Of a DNA stretch of 64,000 nucleotides, positions 52,825-59,681 are shown piece after piece. The notes under the pieces were generated by a model. The model searched no databases. It was not told the origin of the DNA and worked only from the letters and a program-made list of their open reading frames with translations. The position numbers were made by a program, and so were the translations under genes. Every line of letters begins with the position of its first letter. The stretch's first letter is position 1. Source of the stretch: JAAYZQ01 sp034428935 (GTDB taxonomy: Bacteria > Chloroflexota > Anaerolineae > JAAYZQ01); NCBI GenBank assembly GCA_034428935.1, contig DAOUHB010000066.1, positions 5,088-69,087 of the forward strand, written 5' to 3'.

Positions 52825-53802
52825 TTATCGGCTGTTCGTCTCGATCTCCCGCGCCCAATCGCGGTTGTCGCGGTACCAGTCCACCAGGCGCTCCACACCC
52901 TGTCGAAAGGGCACCTGGGGGCGCCAGCCCAGGAACTGTTCCGCCCGGCCGATGTCCGCCCAGGTGGCCGGCACGTCGGCTGGGTGGGCCGGACGAAACT
53001 CCAGGATCGCCTGCCGGCCGGCCAGCTCTTCCACCAAGCGCACCAGGTCCATGAGGACCACCGGCTGATCGGAGCCGAGGTTGATGACCTGGTAGTCAAG
53101 GTGCCGGAGGCCGGCCACGGTGCCCCGGGCAATGTCGTCCACGTAGGTGAAATCACGCGACTGGCGCCCGTCGCCATAGACGGTCACCGGCCGCCCCTCG
53201 CAGATCCACTGCACGAAGCGAAAGGGGCTCATGTCGGGCCGGCCCGCGGGGCCATAGACCGTGAAGTAGCGGAACACCGTGACGTCGAGGCCATAGAGGG
53301 CGTGATAGGTGTAGCACAGGGCCTCGGCGGCCTTCTTGGAGGCGGCGTAGGGCGAAAGGGGCCGGTCGGTGTTGGCATCCTCACGAAAGGGCAGCGCGTT
53401 GCTCGCCCCGTAGAGGCTGGAGGTGGAAGCCAGGACGAGCTTTTTTACGTCAAACTCGCGGCACAGCTCCAGCAGGTTGAGCGTGCCGGTCACGTTGGCT
53501 TCCAGGTAGATCCACGGGTCTTGCACCGAGGGCCGGACGCCGGCCCGGGCGGCCAGGTTGATGACGGCGTCCGGGGGCGAGTTCTGGAAACAGGGCCGCA
53601 AAGCCCGGCGGTCGGCGATGTCGAGGCGCTGAAAGCGAAATCCGGGCCTGGCCTGAAGCCGTGCCAGGCGCCACTCCTTCAGGCGCACGTCATAGGCATC
53701 GTTGAGGTTGTCCACGCCGGTGACGGTGTGCCCCTCGTCGAGGAGGAGCTCCGCGACCTTGCTGGCAATAAAGCCGGCTGTGCCCGTTATCAGTATGTGC
53801 AT
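52825..53802 (-). CDS. UDP-glucuronate 4-epimerase-like SDR
   Basis: A 325-residue extended SDR. It starts MHILITGTAGFIASKVAELL, the GTAGFI-type cofactor loop seen in UDP-glucuronate epimerases. Active-site block LASTSSLYGASNALPF and YxxxK as YAASK; YGDGRQSRDFTYVDDIARG is typical of nucleotide-uronate/GalE-like enzymes. It would supply UDP-GalA or a related sugar. The product assignment is by similarity of motifs only. Confidence 0.85.
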   Translation of the reverse strand: MHILITGTAGFIASKVAELLLDEGHTVTGVDNLNDAYDVRLKEWRLARLQARPGFRFQRLDIADRRALRPCFQNSPPDAVINLAARAGVRPSVQDPWIYLEANVTGTLNLLELCREFDVKKLVLASTSSLYGASNALPFREDANTDRPLSPYAASKKAAEALCYTYHALYGLDVTVFRYFTVYGPAGRPDMSPFRFVQWICEGRPVTVYGDGRQSRDFTYVDDIARGTVAGLRHLDYQVINLGSDQPVVLMDLVRLVEELAGRQAILEFRPAHPADVPATWADIGRAEQFLGWRPQVPFRQGVERLVDWYRDNRDWAREIETNSR

Positions 53803-53890
53803 GGTCTACAACAACTCGTCAATGGCTTGCAAAGGGCCGCAGGCGGTCCGCCAGCCGGTCCTGGGGAAGGGTATACAAGCGCCGGAACCG

Positions 53891-54910
53891 CTAGTCAAAG
53901 AGGTGTTGGTGGGCGACGACCCAGTCGTGAAGGCGCCGCACACCCTCCTCTTTGCCAACACGCGGCCGCCAGCCCAGCTCGCGCTCCGCCTTGCCGATGT
54001 CGGCCACAAAGATGCGCTGGTCGCCGGGGCGCCAGCCGGCGCGCCCAACGGGCACGTCCCGACCCAGCAGGTTGCGGAGCATTGGCCCCAGCTCGGTCCA
54101 GACGGCCAGGGTGTTCTCCGGCCCACCGCCCACGTTATAGACCTGCCCGGCGGCGACGTCGATGCGGTCCACGGCCGCATCGTAAAGGGCCAGGAGGTCG
54201 TCGATCCAGAGGACGTCGCGCACCTGCTTGCCGTCACCATAGATCGTGATGGGCCGGCCGGTGACGGCGGCGATGAGGAACCAGGCCACCCAGCCCTGAT
54301 CCTCGACGCCGAACTGGCGGATGCCATAGATGCAGCTTTGCCGGAAGACGACGGTCCTCAGGCCATAGATGCGCGCGTAATCGCGGACGTACTGATCGCC
54401 GGCACCCTTGCTGCAGCCGTAGGGTGAGTGAAAGTCCAGGGGATGCGTCTCGGGGATGCCCCGCGGATAGTCGCGATAGGCATAGTCGTGCTCGCGCTCC
54501 ACGACGACCACGTCCTCCATGCCGCCATAGACCTTGTTGGTGGAAGCATAGAGCACGATGGGCGGCGCGGGCGACAGGCGGGCTGCTTCCAGCACGTTGA
54601 ACGTGCCCAGGGCATTCACCTCGAAATCGTGACGCGGGTCTGTCACCGAGGTGGTGACGGCCACCTGCGAAGCCAGGTGATAGACGACATCGGCGCCCGC
54701 CACCGCAGAGCGCAGCCTCTCAATATCCCGGACGTCGGCCTCCACCAGTGTCCAGCGGGAGCCGTGGCCCGCCCGCAGCCAGTCGACGTTGGTCGTGGCG
54801 CCGCGGCGCGATAGGTCGTCGTAGACGGTCACCTGGTGTCCCTGCTCCAGGAGCCGATGGGCCAGGTTGCTGCCAATAAACCCTGCTCCCCCGGTAATGA
54901 GTGCCTTCAT
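53891..54910 (-). CDS. CDP-paratose 2-epimerase-like SDR
   Basis: A 339-residue extended SDR. It starts MKALITGGAGFIGSNLAHRL, has the unusual ASTNKVYGGMEDV block, which is shared with CDP-paratose/tyvelose 2-epimerase-like proteins, and YxxxK as YGCSK. YGDGKQVRDVLWIDDLLALY follows. ATG 54910 has GGAGAG upstream; the open frame extends eight codons more. It is the first enzyme gene after the NusG-like regulator. No other CDP-sugar genes are in the window, so the actual substrate may differ. Confidence 0.82.
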   Translation of the reverse strand: MKALITGGAGFIGSNLAHRLLEQGHQVTVYDDLSRRGATTNVDWLRAGHGSRWTLVEADVRDIERLRSAVAGADVVYHLASQVAVTTSVTDPRHDFEVNALGTFNVLEAARLSPAPPIVLYASTNKVYGGMEDVVVVEREHDYAYRDYPRGIPETHPLDFHSPYGCSKGAGDQYVRDYARIYGLRTVVFRQSCIYGIRQFGVEDQGWVAWFLIAAVTGRPITIYGDGKQVRDVLWIDDLLALYDAAVDRIDVAAGQVYNVGGGPENTLAVWTELGPMLRNLLGRDVPVGRAGWRPGDQRIFVADIGKAERELGWRPRVGKEEGVRRLHDWVVAHQHLFD

Positions 54911-55073
54911 AACTCTCCTCGTATGGCAAACCAATGTACGGCCGTCGGGCAGCCCCTGCCTTCCGCGGGCAAGCTCCGCCCATCTGGCACAACCCTGTTC
55001 CAGATTCTGGACAGAGCCTGTGGGCAGCCAACGGCCTGCCGCCTATGTGCGAAAAGCCAACCTCCCTGGTCCG

Positions 55074-55098
55074 GCACGGCCTTGCGCGGAAGCCGTGC
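55074..55098 (-). promoter_or_regulatory. Hairpin directly after the NusG-like gene
   Basis: A 7-bp perfect stem (GCACGGC/GCCGTGC) with an 11-base loop begins at the last base of the stop codon. It has no T-run after it, so it does not look like a simple terminator. Its place between the regulator and the rest of the locus makes it a candidate RNA element for the antiterminator, by analogy with the hairpins used by LoaP-type NusG paralogues. That function is speculative. Confidence 0.35.
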
Positions 55099-55586
55099 TA
55101 GATGGGAGCGATGGCGCTATAGTCTGTATCAACGGCCGTCATTCGCCCCATGACTTTCAAAAGCACGCGAACGCGATCTGCGGATGATAGGGGCCGGTCA
55201 AAGATGGCGTCCAGGTCACGCAGCGGCCCCGAGCAGAACCGAACCCGGTCCCCCTGTTTCAAGCGCGGGTAACCAATCTCGTCCGCCTCGCTCAGCCGGC
55301 GGCGGATCAGGTCCACCAGTTCTTCGGCGACGATGGCCGGTTGTTCGCCAAAGCTGACGATGCGGCGGATGCCGGGCATCCAGGCAATGGACGATTGAGG
55401 CGTGTCGTTGAAATCAAAGCGGGCAAAAAGATAGCACGGAAAGTAGACCATCTCGTCGGGGCGGTCGCTTCGCCGGACCTTGCGCCGCACCGTGGGTAAA
55501 AAGGTCTCGAAACCCTGCTCTACCAATAAACCATGTACCTGTCGCTCTTTGCGCGGTTGCGTATATAGAGCATACCAGTGCTTCAT
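55098..55586 (-). CDS. NusG paralogue of RfaH/LoaP type (transcription antiterminator)
   Basis: A 162-residue protein with the NGN domain (about 1-105: HWYALYTQPRKERQVHGLLV, FLPTVRRKVRRSDRPDEM, YFPCYLFARFDFN) and a C-terminal KOW-type domain (about 110-160, LKQGDRVRFCSGPLRDLDAI). As the first gene of a 36-kb polysaccharide locus, it fits specialised NusG proteins that ride RNA polymerase and prevent premature termination in long operons. ATG 55586 is preferred, with GGAG upstream; the frame extends 18 codons further. Housekeeping NusG is normally beside secE and rpl genes, which are absent here. Confidence 0.88.
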   Translation of the reverse strand: MKHWYALYTQPRKERQVHGLLVEQGFETFLPTVRRKVRRSDRPDEMVYFPCYLFARFDFNDTPQSSIAWMPGIRRIVSFGEQPAIVAEELVDLIRRRLSEADEIGYPRLKQGDRVRFCSGPLRDLDAIFDRPLSSADRVRVLLKVMGRMTAVDTDYSAIAPI

Positions 55587-55717
55587 CGCGTTCTTCTCCC
55601 TTTTCCCCCTACCCACCAACCGGGGAGCGCCCATAGGCACCTTCCCTGTTTGGCCTGTGACGCGTGCCTGGGCGAGGCTTCAACGAACGTGGGGATCGAC
55701 CTTTGAGCATGCCGTGC

Positions 55718-55746
55718 ATTGTACACACTTCGAACCCCCTTGTCAA
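55718..55746 (-). promoter_or_regulatory. Strong sigma70-type promoter of the polysaccharide locus
   Basis: On the minus strand TTGACA (consensus), 17 bases, TACAAT (one mismatch). It lies about 130 bases upstream of the NusG-like gene, leaving a GC-rich leader with pairing potential. No intrinsic terminator with a T-run was seen between it and 31.6 kb. Confidence 0.78.
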
Positions 55747-55806
55747 ATCCTCGCGTCTCTGGCAGGAGCTCCTGGAGACTGTGGATCTTGCACCTGGTTC
55801 CCGATT

Positions 55807-57270
55807 CTAACCCTTCTCCTCCCGGCTCTCTCGCCACAGGGCCCTACGTTCTGCAAGGGAGAGCTGCCGGAGATCGGTGCCGCGGGCGGCCAGGAGCTCG
55901 GTCAGGCGAGTGTACCGGCTGGTGAAACGGTCCGCGGCCTCCCGCAGGGCCATCTCGGCATCCACCTTTAACCAGCGGGCCAGGTTGGCCAGGGCAAAGA
56001 GCAGATCGCCCAGCTCTTCCACGCGCTCCTCGTCACTATCGGCGGCGACCAACTCGGCCGCCTCCTCGGCCACCTTGGCCAGGACGCCCTCGACGTCGGG
56101 CCAGTCAAAGCCAGACCGGGCGGCGCGCTCGCCCAGGGCCTGGGCGCGGGCAAGGGCGGGCAGAATGGCAGGCACTCCACCCAGGGGCGATGCCTCATGG
56201 CCGGCCCCCGGGGCCGCCTGGCGCTCCTCGGCCTTGATGGCCTCCCAGTTGCGCAGCACCTCGTCCGTATCCTTCACATGCACATCGCCAAAGACGTGGG
56301 GATGCCGGCGCTTGAGCTTGGCGTCGATGCGACCGATTACGTCGGCAAAGCGAAAGGCACCCTCTTCCGTGGCGATCTGGACGTGCATGGCCACTTGCAT
56401 CAACAGATCGCCCAACTCCTCTGCCAGCTTCTCGTCATCCTCAGCATCCAGGGCAGCCAGCACTTCGTAGGCTTCTTCCAGGAGCGTGGAGCGCAGCGAG
56501 CGGTGGGTCTGCTCCCGGTCCCAGGGACAGCCATCGGGAGCCCGCAGGCGGGCCACCGTCTCTTGCAAGGTGGGCAGCCCGGCGCCACCGGCCGCGTCCA
56601 GGGGCGGCACGTAGAGAACTGTAAGATGATCCACCTCGTCGCGGCGATCCAATTCGTACAGGGGCAGGGTCACCTTGCTCGCCTGGCCGCTGCCCGCGGC
56701 CCGCACCAGGGTCACGGGGTGCTCTTCCGGGTAGGCGTTCATCAGAGTTAGCTTGACCTCACTGGCCAGCCTCCGGGAGTACAACTGGCCGACGAGGGCC
56801 GGCCGATCGGGGTCGAGAGCCGGATGGTGGGCGGCGGCCATGTCGGTGGCGTCCGCCATCTGCAGGCCAGCCATGGCATCCAGGCCGAGCTCGTCGAGGA
56901 CGGGCTCGACAAAGCTCAGGCCGTCGACCAGGTGCACCGGCAGCCCTTCCGCGGCCGCTCCCTGGAGGATACGCTGCACCGAGGCCTCGCCCACCAGGGG
57001 ATGTCCCGGAACGGCATAGACCACGCCTTCGGGCCGGCGCCCAAGGGCCAACACGTGGTCGGCGATGGCCTCGTAGATCGTGCCGAAATCGTCTGCCCGG
57101 TCGTACAGCTCGTCAAAGCTGTGGAGTACGATGCCCTGGGGCAGACCGGCAACCGTTGGGTGTCGTCGCGTCCGCAAGTAGATCTCGCCAGCCTGGGAGA
57201 GCAGATCCCAGGCCTGGAGAGTGAGGAGGGCCGGGTCTCCGGGACCCAACCCCACGATGGTAATCTTCAT
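55807..57270 (-). CDS. mazG: MazG nucleoside triphosphate pyrophosphohydrolase with N-terminal tetrapyrrole-methylase domain (YabN-like)
   Basis: A 487-residue fusion. Residues 1-225 are a tetrapyrrole-methylase-like domain (MKITIVGLGPGDPALLTLQA; VVYAVPGHPLVGEASVQRIL). Residues 230-485 are two MazG repeats with the motifs CPWDREQTHRSLRSTLLEEA and EELGDLLMQVAMHVQ, then EELGDLLFALANLARWLKVD; the E-E-x-x-E-x-x-D metal sites are intact. MazG hydrolyses non-canonical and canonical NTPs to NMP and PPi for nucleotide-pool cleaning. The fused form is known from Bacillus YabN and relatives. It lies 28 bases after the MBL-fold gene. A weak hairpin (about 55755-55779) follows the stop. Confidence 0.93.
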   Translation of the reverse strand: MKITIVGLGPGDPALLTLQAWDLLSQAGEIYLRTRRHPTVAGLPQGIVLHSFDELYDRADDFGTIYEAIADHVLALGRRPEGVVYAVPGHPLVGEASVQRILQGAAAEGLPVHLVDGLSFVEPVLDELGLDAMAGLQMADATDMAAAHHPALDPDRPALVGQLYSRRLASEVKLTLMNAYPEEHPVTLVRAAGSGQASKVTLPLYELDRRDEVDHLTVLYVPPLDAAGGAGLPTLQETVARLRAPDGCPWDREQTHRSLRSTLLEEAYEVLAALDAEDDEKLAEELGDLLMQVAMHVQIATEEGAFRFADVIGRIDAKLKRRHPHVFGDVHVKDTDEVLRNWEAIKAEERQAAPGAGHEASPLGGVPAILPALARAQALGERAARSGFDWPDVEGVLAKVAEEAAELVAADSDEERVEELGDLLFALANLARWLKVDAEMALREAADRFTSRYTRLTELLAARGTDLRQLSLAERRALWRESREEKG

Positions 57271-57298
57271 TCACAGCTCCAAATACAAGTCATGGTCG

Positions 57299-57913
57299 TC
57301 AACGCCAGGTCACGTCGCCGTGCAGGTCGGCCGGATGATCGGCAGCCAGGAACGCCAGGAAGGCCTCCCGCTCGGCGCCGACGGTGGTTGAGCCGCCGTG
57401 CCCGGGATAAAGCCGGGTGTCGTCGGGCCAGCGAAAGACGTGCCGCGCCAGCGATTCCAGGCTCTGGGCCAGGGCGGCCGGCGATGTAGTGTGGCCGGGG
57501 CCGCCGGGAAAGATGGCGTCCCCGACGATGACCTCCCCGCCGAGGCGCAGGCAGACGCTGCCCGGCGTGTGCCCGGGGACGTGGACCACGCCCACCCGAC
57601 ACTGCCCTAGCTCTACCTCGCTGCCGTGGACGAGCGGAAAATCGGCCTGCAGCTCCCATTCCTCGGCGTCGGCGGGATGGATGCCCACGGGGGCGCCGGT
57701 GGCCTTGCGAACCGCATCAAGGGCGCCCACGTGGTCCGGGTGGCCGTGGGTCAACAGAATGCAGCACACCGCATCGACGTCGACGGATTGCAGGACCGTC
57801 TCCGGGTCGGCGCCCGGGTCGACGATGGCCACCTGGCCACTGGCCGGGCAGCGGACCAGGTAGCAGTTCATGGGCCAGGGGCCCAGTTCCAGGCGCTCCA
57901 ATTCCAGGTTCAT
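57299..57913 (-). CDS. MBL-fold metallo-hydrolase (glyoxalase II-like)
   Basis: A 204-residue metallo-beta-lactamase-fold enzyme. The metal motif HGHPDH is visible in LLTHGHPDHVGALDAV; a second His is in VHVPGHTPGSVCL, an Asp in VIVGDAIFPGGPGH and the last His in LYPGHGGSTTVG. This is the standard dinuclear site. The closest group is hydroxyacylglutathione-hydrolase-like small hydrolases, but the substrate is unknown. ATG 57913 follows GAGGG; the longer frame has no support. It heads a two-gene unit with mazG. Confidence 0.9.
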   Translation of the reverse strand: MNLELERLELGPWPMNCYLVRCPASGQVAIVDPGADPETVLQSVDVDAVCCILLTHGHPDHVGALDAVRKATGAPVGIHPADAEEWELQADFPLVHGSEVELGQCRVGVVHVPGHTPGSVCLRLGGEVIVGDAIFPGGPGHTTSPAALAQSLESLARHVFRWPDDTRLYPGHGGSTTVGAEREAFLAFLAADHPADLHGDVTWR

Positions 57914-57946
57914 GCTACCCTCGTTTCCAGCGGTTGGGCTACCTTT

Positions 57947-57975
57947 AGGATACCATAGACGGGGCGAAACACCAA
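57947..57975 (-). promoter_or_regulatory. Probable promoter of the MBL hydrolase-mazG unit
   Basis: On the minus strand TTGGTG, 17 bases, TATCCT, about 35 bases before the start codon. Each box has mismatches, so strength is moderate at best. It diverges from the strong tRNA-Ala promoter. Confidence 0.45.
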
Positions 57976-58019
57976 ATCGGCGCGATTGGCGGCTGGTCAT
58001 GCCGCAAGCGCGTGCCTGT

Positions 58020-58048
58020 TTGACAACGCAACGGTTCTGGGCTATACT
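58020..58048 (+). promoter_or_regulatory. Strong promoter of the tRNA-Ala pair
   Basis: TTGACA (consensus), 17 bases, TATACT on the plus strand, about 20 bases before the first tRNA. The sequence just after the -10 box is a C-run. Confidence 0.8.
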
Positions 58049-58068
58049 ATCCCCCGTCAGTGGCACGG

Positions 58069-58144
58069 GGGGCTGTAGCTCAGCTGGGAGAGCGCTACAA
58101 TCGCACTGTAGAGGCCAGGGGTTCGAATCCCCTCAGCTCCACCA
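58069..58144 (+). tRNA. tRNA-Ala (anticodon CGC)
   Basis: Acceptor stem GGGGCTG/CAGCTCC with the G3-U70 wobble that defines alanine tRNAs, discriminator A and encoded CCA. The anticodon stem CTACA/TGTAG holds ATCGCAC, giving CGC, which reads GCG. The T-loop is GGTTCGAATCC. It is the first of two alanine tRNAs in one transcript. Confidence 0.95.
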
Positions 58145-58177
58145 GCCGGTTTCTTGACAGGCGAATAGGCATTACGT

Positions 58178-58253
58178 GGGGCTGTAGCGCAGCTGGGAGC
58201 GCGTCTCAATGGCATTGAGAAGGTCAGGGGTTCGAGTCCCCTCAGCTCCACCA
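58178..58253 (+). tRNA. tRNA-Ala (anticodon GGC)
   Basis: 76 bases with the same acceptor stem and G3-U70 pair, encoded CCA, anticodon stem TCTCA/TGAGA and loop ATGGCAT, giving GGC for GCC/GCU codons. It lies 33 bases after the first tRNA-Ala and is followed by an intrinsic terminator. The body differs from the first mainly in the D and anticodon arms. Confidence 0.95.
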
Positions 58254-58266
58254 AACAGTCAGGTGG

Positions 58267-58299
58267 AACCCCCTTTGCTTCCGGCGAAGGGGGTTTTTC
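58267..58299 (+). terminator. Intrinsic terminator of the tRNA-Ala pair
   Basis: The stem AACCCCCTT/AAGGGGGTT encloses a short GC-rich loop and is followed by TTTCTT. It lies just after the second tRNA-Ala CCA. Confidence 0.85.
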
Positions 58300-58369
58300 T
58301 TGCACGAGGTGTCCGCCGGGAAGGCGGGCAACCCGGCACGTCTCGGATTTATAACGCTTCGAGGTGGAT

Positions 58370-58873
58370 ATGCTCAAGTCCTACCATATCCCGGTCGCGA
58401 CGCTACTTGTGGCGCTGCTGGTGGGGTGCGCCGGGCCAACGCCAACGAGTGTTCCGCAGCCCGAGAACACTCCCGCCGGCCCCTTGACCGTGAGCCTGAG
58501 CATCGACGCCGTGCCCGGCACCGCAGGCACCACCGAGATGACGCTCACCTTCGCGAACCACGACCAGGAAGCCGTCTATTTGCCCATCTGCGGGCCGTGG
58601 GAGATCTTTCGCGACGAGGACCCGGAGCGGCCGTCGTGGTTCCTGGCTTGCGAGATTGATTACCTGGGCCATCGCGTCCCGGCGGGCGCTACCTGGCGTG
58701 ACCGGCTCGTGGTCAAGTTGGAGCCAGGCACCTACCACGCCCGGACCCAGGTCTATGGCGACTGCACCCTGGGCGCACCCAAGGAGTACAGTCCCAGGGA
58801 GATCGATTACGGCGCTTTCGACGATTGCGCCCTGCGGCAGGAAGCCGTGTCGCCGGCCTTCGAGGTGCAATGA
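58370..58873 (+). CDS. Small lipoprotein of unknown function
   Basis: A 167-residue lipoprotein: signal peptide with lipobox LLVGC (Cys at about residue 20), a short Pro/Thr linker, then a beta-rich domain of about 130 residues with four Cys (in LPICGP, LACEID, GDCTLG and DDCALR) that could form two disulfides. FANHDQEAVYLPICGPWEIF looks like an immunoglobulin-type strand arrangement. ATG 58370 has GAGG five bases upstream; GTG 58364 is an alternative. It is not related by motifs to its neighbours. No family recognised. Confidence 0.7.
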   Translation: MLKSYHIPVATLLVALLVGCAGPTPTSVPQPENTPAGPLTVSLSIDAVPGTAGTTEMTLTFANHDQEAVYLPICGPWEIFRDEDPERPSWFLACEIDYLGHRVPAGATWRDRLVVKLEPGTYHARTQVYGDCTLGAPKEYSPREIDYGAFDDCALRQEAVSPAFEVQ

Positions 58874-58919
58874 AAGCGGAGGGCCCAGGCACACCTCCGC
58901 TCGTGAAGGGAAGGAAGAG

Positions 58920-59537
58920 ATGGACAAGACGATCGAGACCAACCACGGCCCACTCCACGCCCGGGTAGAGGGGAAGGGACCGGCGATTGTGCTGGCCCAC
59001 GGTTATCACCCCGATAACTCGTGGCAGGTGTGGGAGAACAACCTGGCCGCCCTCTCAGAGGCCGGATACCGTGTCTATGCCCTGGACCTCATCGGTTACG
59101 GCGCATCGAGCGGGGAGCGGCTCGGGCAGCAACAGCAGGCCGAAGCGATGCTGGATGTCGTGGAGGCCGAGGGGCTGGCGCCGGCCACGCTGGGCGGCGT
59201 CTCTTGGGGCGGCATGGTTGCCCTCGAGGCAGCCCTGGCCCGCCCCGCCGCGGTAGCCCGCCTCGTCCTGGTGGACAGCGCCGGCGTTGGGTTTTATAGC
59301 GAGGAGCAGATGGAGAGCATCTCCTGCCCCACTCTCGTCGTGTGGGGTGAGGACGACACGGTTCTATCCCTGTCCAACGCCGCCTGGTTCGGAGCCACGA
59401 TTCCAGGCAGCCGCGTGGAGATCATAGCCGGGGTCACCGACCAGGAGGGCGTGCCGGAGTGGGGTGGGCACCATCCCATGCGCTTCAAACCCCAGGAGTT
59501 CAATCAAATCCTCCTCGACTTCTTGCGCTCTACGTAA
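58920..59537 (+). CDS. Small alpha/beta-fold hydrolase
   Basis: A 205-residue hydrolase. It has the oxyanion segment AIVLAHGYHPDNSWQVW, the nucleophile elbow GVSWGGM (Ser in GxSxG), the acid Asp in VVWGEDDTV and the His in WGGHHPMRF. The usual cap or lid region between the nucleophile strand and the acid strand is almost missing (SAGVGFYSEEQMESISCPTL), so the pocket should be open. The ATG at 58920 has AAGGA upstream; the open frame upstream overlaps the lipoprotein gene and is not coding. Substrate unknown; it might be an esterase or peptidase. Confidence 0.85.
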   Translation: MDKTIETNHGPLHARVEGKGPAIVLAHGYHPDNSWQVWENNLAALSEAGYRVYALDLIGYGASSGERLGQQQQAEAMLDVVEAEGLAPATLGGVSWGGMVALEAALARPAAVARLVLVDSAGVGFYSEEQMESISCPTLVVWGEDDTVLSLSNAAWFGATIPGSRVEIIAGVTDQEGVPEWGGHHPMRFKPQEFNQILLDFLRST

Positions 59538-59601
59538 GCCCGGTATCCCTGGCCACGGACCTGGTCACCGATTCGCCCCGGGGGGACCGGCACCTGGGGA
59601 A

Positions 59602-59630
59602 TTGACGATTCCTTCGTTGCCGTGTATAAT
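59602..59630 (+). promoter_or_regulatory. Promoter of leuS
   Basis: TTGACG, 17 bases, TATAAT on the plus strand, with one mismatch in the -35 box. It lies across a potential GTG start at 59622 and so shows that translation must begin further downstream, at 59682. Confidence 0.75.
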
Positions 59631-59681
59631 GCCTCGCGGCCCAAATGCAGTCGGCAGATAGACGAGGAGAAGAAGAAAAAC

